From: Komagataeibacter xylinus
GTDB lineage: Bacteria > Pseudomonadota > Alphaproteobacteria > Acetobacterales > Acetobacteraceae
Direction: 5' to 3'
Assembly: GCF_031081985.1 (NCBI RefSeq)
Contig: NZ_JARWSK010000001.1
Coordinates: 558,001 to 622,000, forward strand
DNA length: 64,000 nt
The translations under genes were made by a program, and so were the position numbers. This document shows positions 41,613-53,836 of the stretch, one piece after another. How positions within the stretch are numbered: the first letter of the stretch is position 1; the number at the start of each line of letters is the position of its first letter. Below the pieces are notes generated by a model. It made no database searches and was not told the origin of the DNA. It was given only the letters and a program-made list of their open reading frames with translations.

Positions 41613-42356
41613 ATGAACCCTATTGTCCTGATTCCGGCCCGGATGGCCTCGACCCGTCTGCCGGGCAAACCGCTTGCCGATATCGCGGGCCGCCCCATGA
41701 TCGTGCATGTGCTCGAGCGCGCGCAGGCCGCCTGCATCGGCCCGGTTGCCGTCGCCACCGCCGACCGCGCCATTGCCGATGTGGTGGAACACGCGGGCGG
41801 CACCGCCATCCTCACCGACCCGGACCTGCCTTCCGGCTCGGACCGCATCTGGCAGGCTCTCGGCGCGCTTGACCCGAGCGGCAGGCATGACACCATCATC
41901 AACCTGCAGGGCGACCTGCCGGGCATCGAGCCGGACTGCCTGCGCGCCGTGCTCCGACCGCTGGCTGATGGCGCGGTCGATATCGCAACCCTCGTGGCCC
42001 CCGTGCGCGATGAGGCGGAAGCCAAAGCGGCCTCGGTGGTGAAAGTGGCCTGCGCCTTTGGCAGCGACGGACCAGATGAAGTGACGCGCGCGCTGTATTT
42101 TTCACGCATGCCCATACCGTGGGGGCAGGGACCGCTATGGCACCATGTGGGGCTGTACGCCTATCGCCGCGCGGCCCTAGCCCGTTTTGTCAGCCTGCCC
42201 GAAAGCGGGCTGGAACAGCGCGAAAAGCTCGAACAGCTCCGCGCGCTCGAGGCTGGCATGACCATTGGCTGCACCCGCGTGCCCGCAGCCCCCTTTGGCG
42301 TTGACACCCCCGCCGATCTTGAACGCGCGCGCCAGTTGCTGGGAGCCGTCGCATGA
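41613..42356 (+). CDS. kdsB: 3-deoxy-manno-octulosonate cytidylyltransferase
   Basis: 247 residues from ATG 41613 (MNPIVLIPARMASTRLPGKP). It activates Kdo as CMP-Kdo for lipopolysaccharide. Nucleotide-binding start PARMASTRLPGKPLADIAG, the LQGDLPGIEPDCLR loop (where most members have Q-G-D-E-P), and FSRMPIPW and HHVGLYAYRR are visible. Slightly short but complete. Its TGA overlaps the pheA ATG by four bases, so kdsB and pheA are coupled; this pairing is known in alphaproteobacteria. Confidence 0.95.
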   Translation: MNPIVLIPARMASTRLPGKPLADIAGRPMIVHVLERAQAACIGPVAVATADRAIADVVEHAGGTAILTDPDLPSGSDRIWQALGALDPSGRHDTIINLQGDLPGIEPDCLRAVLRPLADGAVDIATLVAPVRDEAEAKAASVVKVACAFGSDGPDEVTRALYFSRMPIPWGQGPLWHHVGLYAYRRAALARFVSLPESGLEQREKLEQLRALEAGMTIGCTRVPAAPFGVDTPADLERARQLLGAVA

Positions 42357-43198
42357 GTGCAGAACGCATCATTGCCTTCCAGGGCCGCCCCGGCGCCTAT
42401 TCCGACCTGGCCTGCCGCACCGCCCGGCCCGGCTGGACCACGCTGCCGTGCCAGACCTTTGCCCAGACCATTGCCGCCGTGCATGACGGGCAGGCCGAAC
42501 TGGCCATGCTGGCCTGCGAGAACAGCCTTGCAGGCCGCGTGCCCGATATTCACGCCCTGCTGCCACAGGCGGGGCTGTTCATCGTGGGCGAACATTTCCA
42601 GCGCGTGGAGCATTGCCTGCTGGGCATTCCCGGCACGAAGCTGGGCGATGCACGGCGGTTGCACACCCACCCGGTCGCCATGGCGCAGGTGCGCGGCGTG
42701 ATAACCGAGCTGGGGCTGGAGCCGGTTGTGGAGTTTGATACCGCGGGTGCTGCCGAGATGGTGCGGGACTGGGGCCGCAGGGAAGACGTGGCCGTGGCAT
42801 CCGAACTGGCAGCCGAACTCAACGGGCTTGAAATCCTGCGCCGCAACGTGGAGGACGCCGCCCACAACACCACGCGCTTCTACATTGCATCGCGCAGGCC
42901 CGACACGCTGCCGCCACCAAGCCCCGACTTCATGACCACGCTGCTGTTCAGGATCACCAACCAGCCCGGCGCGCTGTACAAGGCGCTGGGCGGGCTGGCC
43001 ACGACGGGCGTGAACCTGACCCGGCTGGAAAGCTACATGCTGGAAGGCTCGTTCTCGGCCACACAGTTCCTGATGGATGTGGAGGGCCACCCCGAAGCGC
43101 CCCCGCTGGCGGAAGCCCTGCGCGAGCTTTCATTCTTTTCGGAACGCCAGGAAATTCTGGGCGTCTATCCCGCATCTCCCTTCCGGCGGGGGGCGTAA
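42353..43198 (+). CDS. pheA: prephenate dehydratase
   Basis: 281 residues. Converts prephenate to phenylpyruvate for phenylalanine synthesis. Prephenate-dehydratase domain to about residue 185: IIAFQGRPGAYSDLACR at the start, ACENSLAGRV, then NTTRFYIASR, which carries the usual T-R-F motif. C-terminal ACT domain (about 195-275) with NQPGALYKALGGLATTGVNL then TRLESYMLEGSF, the Phe-sensing ESRP-like site. No chorismate mutase domain. Coupled to kdsB by the ATGA overlap. Confidence 0.95.
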   Translation: MSAERIIAFQGRPGAYSDLACRTARPGWTTLPCQTFAQTIAAVHDGQAELAMLACENSLAGRVPDIHALLPQAGLFIVGEHFQRVEHCLLGIPGTKLGDARRLHTHPVAMAQVRGVITELGLEPVVEFDTAGAAEMVRDWGRREDVAVASELAAELNGLEILRRNVEDAAHNTTRFYIASRRPDTLPPPSPDFMTTLLFRITNQPGALYKALGGLATTGVNLTRLESYMLEGSFSATQFLMDVEGHPEAPPLAEALRELSFFSERQEILGVYPASPFRRGA

Positions 43199-43349
43199 AG
43201 GGCAGGGCGGGCATGTTTTGCCCCCCGCGCCGCATTGCCTGTATGATACCCTGCCTGCCCGCGCCGGGGCCGGGCGCATGAAAACGATGGTGCCGGACAA
43301 CCAACCGGCGCACGCATAGCCAAGACACAGGATCCAGGTGGAAACAACC

Positions 43350-44228
43350 ATGTTCAAGGGTTCCATGACCGCCCTTATTACCCCCATGAATACGGATGGG
43401 TCGCTTGACCTGCCGTCCATGGGCCGCTTCATCGACTGGCAGATCCAGCAGGGCGCTGCCGCACTCATACCCGTTGGCACCACGGGCGAAAGCCCGACCC
43501 TGACGCATGATGAACATGCCAAAGTCGTTGAATTCACCATAAAATCCGCAGCCGGGCGCGTGCCGGTCATTGCAGGCGCCGGCTCCAACAGCACGGCCGA
43601 AGCGGTGGAGATGGCCCAGCAGGCGCAAAAGGCCGGGGCCTCGGCCGTGCTGGTGGTCACGCCCTATTACAACAAGCCCACGCAGGAAGGGGTGTACCGC
43701 CACTTCATGGCCGTGGCCGATGCCATCAGCATTCCCGTCATCCTGTACAATATTCCGGGCCGTTCGGTCATCGACATCTCGGTCGAGACCATGGCGCGGC
43801 TGGCGCTGCACCCCAACATCATCGGGGTCAAGGATTCCACGGGCGACCTGCTGCGCCCGCTGCTCGTGCGCCGCGCGGTAAAGAAGCCGTTCAACCAGAT
43901 CTCGGGCGAGGATGGCACCGCGGTCTCGTTTCTCGCCGCGGGTGGCGATGGCTGCATCAGCGTTACCGCCAATGTCGCCCCGGCACTGTGCGCGCAGGTG
44001 CAGCAGAGCTGGAATGATGGCAACGTGATGGATGCCATGGAACTGCAGGACCGGCTGCTGCCACTGCATGACGCCCTGTTCTGTGAAAGCAACCCCGTGC
44101 CGGTCAAGTTCGCCGCAAGCGTATTGGGACTGATGGGCGAGACCTGCCGCCTGCCTCTGGCACCGCTGACCGATGCCAGCCGCGCAAAGGTGAAGGCAGC
44201 GCTCGATGCTGTCGGGCTGCTGGACTGA
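43350..44228 (+). CDS. dapA: 4-hydroxy-tetrahydrodipicolinate synthase
   Basis: 292 residues from ATG 43350 (MFKGSMTALITPMNTDGSLD), which has AGGTGG 8 bases upstream; a GTG at 43338 is not needed. First step of lysine and diaminopimelate synthesis, from pyruvate and aspartate semialdehyde. TIM barrel: GTTGESPTL, the Tyr of VVTPYYNKPTQEG, the Schiff-base Lys in IIGVKDSTGD. Only three bases separate its stop from smpB, so a dapA-smpB operon is likely. Confidence 0.96.
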   Translation: MFKGSMTALITPMNTDGSLDLPSMGRFIDWQIQQGAAALIPVGTTGESPTLTHDEHAKVVEFTIKSAAGRVPVIAGAGSNSTAEAVEMAQQAQKAGASAVLVVTPYYNKPTQEGVYRHFMAVADAISIPVILYNIPGRSVIDISVETMARLALHPNIIGVKDSTGDLLRPLLVRRAVKKPFNQISGEDGTAVSFLAAGGDGCISVTANVAPALCAQVQQSWNDGNVMDAMELQDRLLPLHDALFCESNPVPVKFAASVLGLMGETCRLPLAPLTDASRAKVKAALDAVGLLD

Positions 44229-44231
44229 ACC

Positions 44232-44726
44232 ATGGCCAGCAAGAACAAGGGCAGCGGCATGATCTCGACCGGGATCGCAGCCCAGAACCGCAAGGGTCGC
44301 TTCAACTACTCCATCCTTGAAACGGTGGAAGCGGGGCTGGTGCTCAAGGGACCGGAAGTCAAAAGCCTGCGCATGGGGCGCGCCACCATCAACGAGGCCT
44401 ATGCCGGTGAACGCGATGGGGAATTGTGGCTGATCAACAGCTACATTCCCGAATATCAGGGTGGCGTGCTGTCACGTTTCGAGCCACGCGCGCCGCGCAA
44501 GCTGCTCCTGCACAAGAAACAGGTGGACAAGCTGCTCGGTGAGACCGCGCGTAACGGCGTGACCCTGGTGCCGCTGGACATTCACTTCAACAGCCGCGGC
44601 CTTGCCAAGCTGACGCTGGGCGTGGGCCAAGGCCGCAAGAAGGAAGACAAGCGCCACGCCATAGCCGACCGCGACTGGGCCCGCGACAAGGCCCGCCTGC
44701 TGCGCAACAAGGGCCGCGAAGACTAA
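44232..44726 (+). CDS. smpB: SsrA-binding protein (trans-translation)
   Basis: 164 residues. Binds tmRNA and brings it to stalled ribosomes. NRKGRFNYSILETVEAGLVL then KGPEVKSLRMGRATINEAYA, GELWLINSYIPEYQ and the basic tail GRKKEDKRHAIADRDWARDK are typical. It follows dapA at 3 bp. No tmRNA (ssrA) gene is seen next to it. The transcript ends at the bidirectional hairpin at 44781. Confidence 0.97.
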   Translation: MASKNKGSGMISTGIAAQNRKGRFNYSILETVEAGLVLKGPEVKSLRMGRATINEAYAGERDGELWLINSYIPEYQGGVLSRFEPRAPRKLLLHKKQVDKLLGETARNGVTLVPLDIHFNSRGLAKLTLGVGQGRKKEDKRHAIADRDWARDKARLLRNKGRED

Positions 44727-44780
44727 AAAACCAGTTTAAAGTGGGCGTGATCCGAACACGCCTGACACAAGGCACAAAAA

Positions 44781-44814
44781 AAACAGGGCCATTCCTTGCG
44801 GGATGGCCCTGTTT
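44781..44814. terminator. bidirectional terminator between smpB and the cold-shock gene
   Basis: AAACAGGGCCAT pairs with ATGGCCCTGTTT around a 10-base loop. A-rich on the left and T-containing on the right, so it serves smpB (plus strand) and the convergent cold-shock gene (minus strand). A second hairpin, CCACGCCAGCC/GGCTGGCGTGG, follows at 44831-44855, just before the cold-shock stop codon. Confidence 0.85.
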
Positions 44815-44870
44815 CTATTCATTCACCCAACCACGCCAGCCTCAGGCTGGCGTGGGGCAGGGGAAAGTAT

Positions 44871-45557
44871 TCAGTCAACCGACAGGGCGGCGGCTTCGGG
44901 GCCTTTCTGGCCTTCAACAACCTGCACGTTTGCCGTCTGGCCTTCCGTCAGGCCGGACAGGCCCGAACGCTCAAGGGCGGAAGCGTGGACAAAGATGTCC
45001 TTGCCGCCGTTCTCGGGCGTGATGAAGCCGAAGCCCTTGGTCGCGTTGTACCACTTGACCGTGCCGCGCATGTCCTGCGCGTGCGACAGGTCAGGGGCGG
45101 GGCGACCGGAGCGCGAGAAGCCGGCGCGCGCACCGGGTGCCGCGCCAAAGCCACCGCCACGGGGGCGCTCGGGCTGTGCCGTGCTTTCATCAACGGAAAG
45201 GACGCTGGCGACCTGGCGGCCCTTGGGGCCCTGACCGATCTGCACAACCAGCGTGGTGCCCGGCGCAACCGTGGCATGCCCGGTGGGGTTCAGGGCATTG
45301 GCGTGCAGAAACACGTCACCCGAACCATCGGACAGCTCAACGAAGCCGAAGCCCTTTTCGCTATTGAACCACTTTACGGTGGCGCTGATCTCTGGCCCGG
45401 ATGCGACGATCTGGGGACCACCACCTCCACCACCAAAGGAGCGGCGCGGCGGCGGCGCGGAGGCGCGGTCACCAAATGAAGGCGACGACATGAAATCATC
45501 GTCAAACCCGCCGCGGCGCGGGGAGCGGGAGCTGCGGTCGGTCCTGTTACTTCTCAA
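44871..45557 (-). CDS. protein with two cold-shock domains
   Basis: 228 residues. Two cold-shock domains (about 57-120 and 163-227): SATVKWFNSEKGFGFVELSD and GTVKWYNATKGFGFITPENG, each with the GFGF RNP1 motif; RNP2 appears as VFLHAN and IFVHASA. The first 55 residues are Arg/Gly/Ser-rich with a run of Gly (RRSFGGGGGGPQ), a likely flexible RNA-binding tail, and the linker is also R/G-rich. Double-CSD proteins are common in alphaproteobacteria and bind single-stranded RNA or DNA. Whether it is cold-induced is unknown. Confidence 0.92.
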   Translation of the reverse strand: MRSNRTDRSSRSPRRGGFDDDFMSSPSFGDRASAPPPRRSFGGGGGGPQIVASGPEISATVKWFNSEKGFGFVELSDGSGDVFLHANALNPTGHATVAPGTTLVVQIGQGPKGRQVASVLSVDESTAQPERPRGGGFGAAPGARAGFSRSGRPAPDLSHAQDMRGTVKWYNATKGFGFITPENGGKDIFVHASALERSGLSGLTEGQTANVQVVEGQKGPEAAALSVD

Positions 45558-45937
45558 CGGTCGTAATCCCGAGGTCTAGGTGGCGGATGTCCCGTTGTGG
45601 AACACCACCGAATGAAAGCACGTTTGCAGGATGGAGACTGGCCTGCCCTGGCCTTGGACCGGGGTTTAGGCGGCGGCGGCTCAGGAAAACTTTTTCCATC
45701 CTACGGTGACCCTAGCATAAATCGCATCGGCATCAACAACACCAAAGCATATTCCCACCTTTGGTTGCCACACGAATTTTCATCCTGACCAGTTTGTGAG
45801 GGGCAGGAATGCAAAAAGGGGGGAACGCAAAGATATAAATTAAATGCACGATTGTACTTGATTTCTAGACGCAGTCGCACATTATCGCCACAAATCCCTG
45901 ATTCAATTGCCCCCTTGCAGAGATAAGAAAAAACGCC
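45558..45937. other. divergent intergenic region, cold-shock gene / TetR gene
   Basis: 380 bp without a supported gene. The left half holds the 5' region of the cold-shock gene; GGTGG at 45581 and CCACC nearby could form a weak hairpin in its leader. The right half is AT-rich and holds the promoter listed below. A 63-residue frame here has no good support. Confidence 0.5.
45858..45885 (+). promoter_or_regulatory. candidate promoter of the TetR gene
   Basis: TTGATT and CATTAT separated by 16 bases, 52 bp before the ATG of the TetR-family gene, in an AT-rich stretch. Reading by eye only; no operator palindrome was recognised. Confidence 0.4.
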
Positions 45938-46672
45938 ATGCCCGATACATCTCCCCCCCGGCGCGGTCGGGGCCGACCGCCAAAAAACGCCCGTGCACCC
46001 GAGGGTACACGCGCCATGCTGGTTCGCGCAGGTGTTGATTTACTGACGGAAAAAGGCTTTTCCGCCACCTGCGTGGATGACGTGCTGAACGCCACGGGCA
46101 TCTCGAAGGGGTCTTTTTATTACTGCTTCAGCAGCAAGGAAGATTTCGGGCAGGTCCTGATCGAGGACTACGCCAGATCTTTCAACGCCAGGCTGGACCT
46201 GTGGCTGCAGGAGCCGGACACGGCCCCGCTGCAGCGCCTGCTCAACTTCGTGCATGACGTGCGCGCGAACATGCAGCATCACGGTTTTCACCGGGGCTGC
46301 CTGATCGGCAATCTCGGGCAGGAAATCGACATGCTGCCCGATTCGTTCCACGGCCTCCTGCTCACCATCATGCACGGGTGGGAAAAGCGCGTGAACGCCT
46401 GCCTGCTCGCAGGCTTTGACACGCGCGCCACCGCCGCGCAGAAGCGCACCTGCATGCAACTCGCCCGCTATTTCTGGATCGGGTGGGAAGGGGCGGTGCT
46501 GCGGTCCCGCATGGAACACACGCCCGAACCGCTGGACCTGTTCACCACATTCTACATGGCGCAGGCGGCAGCGGCCCTGGGGGTCAAGCCACCTGCGTGC
46601 CAGCCACCGGCTACCCCGCGCGTATCGCCCGCACGGCCTGCGCCCGCGCAAACAGTTCAAGCAGCAAACTGA
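45938..46672 (+). CDS. TetR/AcrR-family transcriptional regulator
   Basis: 244 residues. N-terminal TetR HTH (about 25-75): LLTEKGFSATCVDDVLNATG then ISKGSFYYCFSSKEDFGQVL. The ligand domain has RGCLIGNLGQEIDMLPDSF, a feature of the AcuR-like group that responds to small organic or acrylate-type ligands. A basic, Pro-rich N-terminus (RRGRGRPPKNAR) contains an AT-hook-like R-G-R-P. No divergent target gene of the usual kind lies beside it; the neighbour is the cold-shock gene. It overlaps recG, convergent, by 62 bp at the 3' end. Confidence 0.88.
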   Translation: MPDTSPPRRGRGRPPKNARAPEGTRAMLVRAGVDLLTEKGFSATCVDDVLNATGISKGSFYYCFSSKEDFGQVLIEDYARSFNARLDLWLQEPDTAPLQRLLNFVHDVRANMQHHGFHRGCLIGNLGQEIDMLPDSFHGLLLTIMHGWEKRVNACLLAGFDTRATAAQKRTCMQLARYFWIGWEGAVLRSRMEHTPEPLDLFTTFYMAQAAAALGVKPPACQPPATPRVSPARPAPAQTVQAAN

Positions 46673-48794
46673 CCGCCTGCCTGCGCCCGCGCAGGGCGGG
46701 GGGCGCCTTATCGGGCGGGGTATCGACCAGCCTGCGGGCATCCTGCGCTGCAAGCCTGAGCAGCATGTCAACATGCAGCGGGCTGGCCAGCCGCAGGTCG
46801 GGCAGGCCGGACTGGCGCCTGCCGGTCAGGTCGCCACCGCCACGCAGGCGAAAATCCTCATCGGCAATCAGGAAGCCGTCTTCCGTCTCGCGCAATAGCG
46901 CCAGCCTGCGCCGCGCGGTCTGGCCGAGCGCGCTGTCATGCAGCAGGAGGCAGTAGGATTCCGCCTGCCCACGCCCCACGCGCCCGCGCAACTGGTGCAG
47001 TTGCGCCAGGCCAAAGCGCTCGGCATGCTCGATCACCATCACCGTGGCATCGGGAATATCCACCCCCACCTCGATCACGGTGGTGGCAACGAGGATGCGC
47101 GTGCGCCCGGCGGCAAAATCGGCAATGGCCTGCTCGCGCAGCGTAATATCCTGCTGGCCGTGCGCCAGCCCCACGGCATCAGGCCCAAAATGGGCGGCAA
47201 GGGCATGATGCCGGGCCTCGGCTGCGGCAATGTCAACGGTTTCGCTCTCGCTTACCAGCGGGCACACCCAGAATATCCGCGCCCCGCGCGCCAGCGCCCG
47301 TTCCATCCCCGCCAGCAGGTCATCCATGGCTGAGAGCGCATGCAACGAGGTACGCACCGGCTTGCGGCCCGCAGGCTTTACATCCAGCCGACTGACCAGC
47401 ATGTCGCCCCATTGGGTCAGCAGCAGCGAGCGGGGGATGGGGGTGGCGGTCATGACCAGCACGTCGGTCTGGCGGCCTTTCTCGCCCAGCATGGCGCGCT
47501 GCTCCACGCCAAAACGGTGCTGCTCGTCAATCACCGCCAGGGCAAGATCCTCAAACACCACGCTTTCCTGAAACAGGGCATGCGTGCCGATCACCAGCCG
47601 GGCCGTGCCATCGGCAATGCGGGCCAGCGCCTCGCGCCGGGCCTTGCCCTTTACGCTGCCGCTAAGGAACGCCACCGGCACGGGGGAGAGTTTTTCAAAC
47701 GTGGCCAGATGCTGGCGGGCCAGAATTTCGGTCGGCGCCATAAGGGCTGCCTGATGGCCTGCCTCCACCGCGCCGAGCATGGCCAGCAGCGCCACCAGCG
47801 TCTTGCCCGCCCCCACATCGCCCTGCAGCAGGCGCGTCATCTGGCGGGGGGCGGCAAGATCGGCATCGATTTCCGACAGCGTGCGGGTCTGGGCCGTGGT
47901 GGGTTCATGGCCAAAGCGCGACAGCGCCACCGCGCGCAAACTGCCATCACTCACGATGCTGCGCCCCGGCCGCAGGCGGTTGAGCCTGCGCGCCTGCGCC
48001 ATGGAAACCTGCTGGGCCAGCAGGTCATCACACGCAAGCCGCGCCCGCGCCCGCTCGGATGCCCCGATCAGGGCCTCGCCCTCCATCAGCTCGGGAAAGT
48101 CGCATGGGCGGTGCAGCGTGCGCAGTGCCTGCTCGAAGCCGGGCCATTTGCGCTGCGCCAGCACGCTGGCATCCTGCCATTCCGGCAGGGCGGGAAACAC
48201 ATCGAACGCCGCCCGCATGGCGCTGCGCACCTGGCTTGGAAACAGCCCCGCCGTCAGCGGCCAGACCGGGTCGAGCAGCGGAATTTCAGCAAGCCTGGCC
48301 TGCGGCACCAGATAGTCGGGGTGCGCCATGCTCAGCCGCTCCCCAAAGCGCTCCAGCGTGCCCGACACGGCAATATCCTGCCCGGCCTCAAGCCTGCGCA
48401 CCTGATGGGGGGAGAAGAACACCAGTTCCGCCTCCGCCGTGCCATCACTCACCACCACGCGCCACGGCCGCCTGCCACGCCCGCCGCCCGGCGCTGGCGG
48501 CACCACGCGCGTGATCGTGACCAGCAGCGTGCACACCCGCCCGGTTTCCGCCTCGCGCAGGGCAGGGCGGTAACGCCGGTCCACCACCGATTCCGGCAGG
48601 TGGAACAGCAGGTCGATCACCCGCCTGCCTCCGGCCACCCGCGCCAGAAGCTTCGCCGTTGCCGGTTTCACGCCCTTCAGGCTTTCAACCCCCGCAAGCA
48701 GCGGGGCAAGAAGGGAACAGGCGGGGAGGGTGGTGGTATCGAACACGCGGCGGTTCATCCTGCGGGGTGGCATGCTTGTCATGCGGGCTGACAT
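46611..48794 (-). CDS. recG: ATP-dependent DNA helicase RecG
   Basis: 727 residues, normal length. Branch-migrating helicase that rescues stalled replication forks. Wedge domain to about residue 180, then the helicase: Walker A LLQGDVGAGKTLVALLAMLG, the Walker B variant IDEQHRFGVEQR, VMTATPIPRSLLLTQWGDM, and QLHQLRGRVGRGQAESYCLL (motif VI). The start may be ATG 48794 or the ATG at 48758 (MNRRVFDTT). Divergent from sdhE, with 69 bp between the starts. Its 3' end overlaps the TetR-family gene. Confidence 0.95.
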   Translation of the reverse strand: MSARMTSMPPRRMNRRVFDTTTLPACSLLAPLLAGVESLKGVKPATAKLLARVAGGRRVIDLLFHLPESVVDRRYRPALREAETGRVCTLLVTITRVVPPAPGGGRGRRPWRVVVSDGTAEAELVFFSPHQVRRLEAGQDIAVSGTLERFGERLSMAHPDYLVPQARLAEIPLLDPVWPLTAGLFPSQVRSAMRAAFDVFPALPEWQDASVLAQRKWPGFEQALRTLHRPCDFPELMEGEALIGASERARARLACDDLLAQQVSMAQARRLNRLRPGRSIVSDGSLRAVALSRFGHEPTTAQTRTLSEIDADLAAPRQMTRLLQGDVGAGKTLVALLAMLGAVEAGHQAALMAPTEILARQHLATFEKLSPVPVAFLSGSVKGKARREALARIADGTARLVIGTHALFQESVVFEDLALAVIDEQHRFGVEQRAMLGEKGRQTDVLVMTATPIPRSLLLTQWGDMLVSRLDVKPAGRKPVRTSLHALSAMDDLLAGMERALARGARIFWVCPLVSESETVDIAAAEARHHALAAHFGPDAVGLAHGQQDITLREQAIADFAAGRTRILVATTVIEVGVDIPDATVMVIEHAERFGLAQLHQLRGRVGRGQAESYCLLLHDSALGQTARRRLALLRETEDGFLIADEDFRLRGGGDLTGRRQSGLPDLRLASPLHVDMLLRLAAQDARRLVDTPPDKAPPALRGRRQAVSLLLELFARAQAVRAIRAG

Positions 48795-48863
48795 ATGCCC
48801 GCATGAGGGCTATAGGACACCTGCGTTACGGAACAAAACACAACCATACAGGGGTGGAACGCA

Positions 48864-49171
48864 ATGGAAGCCAGAACGCCTGATCTCTCCCGTCTCGATA
48901 CGCGGCGGCGCAAGATCTATTACCGCGCCACGCATCGCGGCACGCATGAAACCGACGTGCTGATTGGCGGGTTCGTCGCCCCCCGGCTCGAGGGCATGAC
49001 CGAAGCCGAGCTTGACGCGCTCGAAGCCGTGATGGACCTGCCCGATGCCGACCTGGCCGACTGGCTGAGCGGCCGCCGCCCGGTGCCGCCCGAACTCAAT
49101 ACGCCCATGATGCAGCAGATCATGGCCGATGCCACCGATCCCGCCCGCCTTGCTGCGATCCGGGGCGGAAA

Positions 49172-49175
<4 letters not shown>
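48864..49175 (+). CDS. sdhE: SdhE/YgfY-type FAD assembly factor
   Basis: 103 residues. Helical protein that helps attach FAD to succinate dehydrogenase and fumarate reductase. RRRKIYYRATHRGTHETDVL then IGGF carries the R-G-x-x-E-x-D motif of the family. A GGTGGA site precedes ATG 48864. Its TGA overlaps the mfd ATG by four bases (ATGA), so it is translationally coupled to mfd. The sdh genes are not in the window. Confidence 0.92.
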
Positions 49176-52654
<3,479 letters not shown>

Positions 52655-52660
52655 AAACGG

Positions 52661-52735
52661 GGGGTGCCTTTTTCTTATAAAGGCACCCCTCTCTGAAGCT
52701 TTTAGAAAAAAGCTTCACCAGACACTTCTTTCAGT
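52661..52735 (+). repeat. dispersed paired-hairpin repeat, copy C (mfd terminator)
   Basis: Two hairpins in tandem, 7 bp after the mfd stop: GGGGTGCCTTT...AAAGGCACCCC (52661-52689) and GAAGCTTTT...AAAAAAGCTTC (52695-52716), then CACCAGACACTTCTTTC as in copy B. Confidence 0.8.
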
Positions 52736-52754
52736 CGGTGTCCGTTCACAAAAA

Positions 52755-52785
52755 AACCTGAAAGGCCAATGCAGCCTGTCAGGTT
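52755..52785 (-). terminator. terminator of the exported protein gene at 52815
   Basis: AACCTGAAAGGC pairs with GCCTGTCAGGTT (one mismatch), loop about 7 bases; on the minus strand it is followed by TTTTTTTG, a Rho-independent pattern 30 bp past the stop codon. Confidence 0.75.
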
Positions 52786-52814
52786 TCTGATCCATTTAAG
52801 GGGCTGGATGCCCT

Positions 52815-53747
52815 TCAGCGAATGGGCAGCGGAATGTGATTGACGGTCATGACGCCACCCTCCCAACTGACATCCCATCCCGTTCCGCCTGAGGCCGATT
52901 TATGGCCAAACAGCTTGGCCAGAATCAGGGCGGCGCTTGCACGGGTCTGACCCGCGTTGCGCAGGGTCTCGATCACGGCATCAAGGTTCTGTACCTGAAT
53001 ATGGCCATTGGCGGATGACGCATCGGTATTGCCTGTCAGGCTGGCGTCGCCATTGCCGGTAATCTGCATGGCGCCGCGCTGGGCGGTGAGTGACGAGACA
53101 TGCAGCGGCACCATGACAGCCTCGGTCGGGTGGCCGGTAATGGCAGCGGCAAGCGGCACGAGCGATGCGCTGGGCACCGAGGCATTGGCCGTGGCCTGCT
53201 GGGGCAGGGCATTGACCAGAAGCGTGTTGTGCGAGCCGGTTATGCCAATGCCCTGCGTATCGAGCGTAAGGGTGGCGGGGGCGGTGTCGCCCTTGGCGCC
53301 AGCAAGATGCAGATGCGCGCGGTGGAAGGAGAGCTTCGTCTCCCCGCTGCTCAGCAGCCCGTCCTGCCAGATCAGGTCATAGCTGCGGCCCGCGCGCAGC
53401 CCGTCCATGATGGGCGTTGCGGCGGAGACGAAATAATCCTGCGCGCAGCCCTGCGAGTGGTGGCCCGTCAGGGTGGCGAGCAGCACGAGGGAGGCCACGT
53501 CCTCCATGTCGCGCAGGGCCTGCGGCTCCAGCCCCGTGCCGCTGGCAGCAATATCGCCCGCGTGAAAGGTCTGGTGCACGTTGCCCGCCAGGGCCAGGTC
53601 GTAATTATGGCCGGCCAGTGTATTGCTGCCATGCGGCTGGCTACTGGCAAGCTGTGCGCTGGCGCAGGTGCCTGGCAGGGCCGTCGCCTGCGCCGTACCC
53701 ATGCACGACAGGGCGGCGAGGACCGTGGTGAGAAATATTTTTTTCAT
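52815..53747 (-). CDS. exported protein of unknown function
   Basis: 310 residues from ATG 53747 (MKKIFLTTVLAALSCMGTAQ), a classical Sec signal peptide with cleavage after A-Q-A. The mature protein is Thr/Ser/Ala/Gly-rich with repeated beta-strand patterns (HLHLAGAKGDTAPATLTLDT, GAMQITGNGDASLTGNTDAS, then GHIQVQNLDAVIETLRNAGQ), reminiscent of DUF945/DUF2125 periplasmic proteins, but I cannot assign a family with confidence. Two Cys pairs may form disulphides. Divergent from the transporter gene at 53837; its own terminator lies at 52755. Confidence 0.75.
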   Translation of the reverse strand: MKKIFLTTVLAALSCMGTAQATALPGTCASAQLASSQPHGSNTLAGHNYDLALAGNVHQTFHAGDIAASGTGLEPQALRDMEDVASLVLLATLTGHHSQGCAQDYFVSAATPIMDGLRAGRSYDLIWQDGLLSSGETKLSFHRAHLHLAGAKGDTAPATLTLDTQGIGITGSHNTLLVNALPQQATANASVPSASLVPLAAAITGHPTEAVMVPLHVSSLTAQRGAMQITGNGDASLTGNTDASSANGHIQVQNLDAVIETLRNAGQTRASAALILAKLFGHKSASGGTGWDVSWEGGVMTVNHIPLPIR

Positions 53748-53836
53748 TTGCAGTACAAGGTGGCGTGAATAGGCAGCGGATGCAATCGGGTATAATCTCC
53801 GCCGTCTCCTCATAGCATCAGGCTACCGCCTTCACC

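Noticed and set aside
44727-44870. Possible tmRNA (ssrA) next to smpB
   Set aside because: Only two terminator-like hairpins are present; no tRNA-like ends or tag reading frame.
47340-48791. 483-residue open frame antisense to recG
   Set aside because: Composition (His/Gln/Arg-rich) is that of a shadow frame; recG is full length on the other strand.
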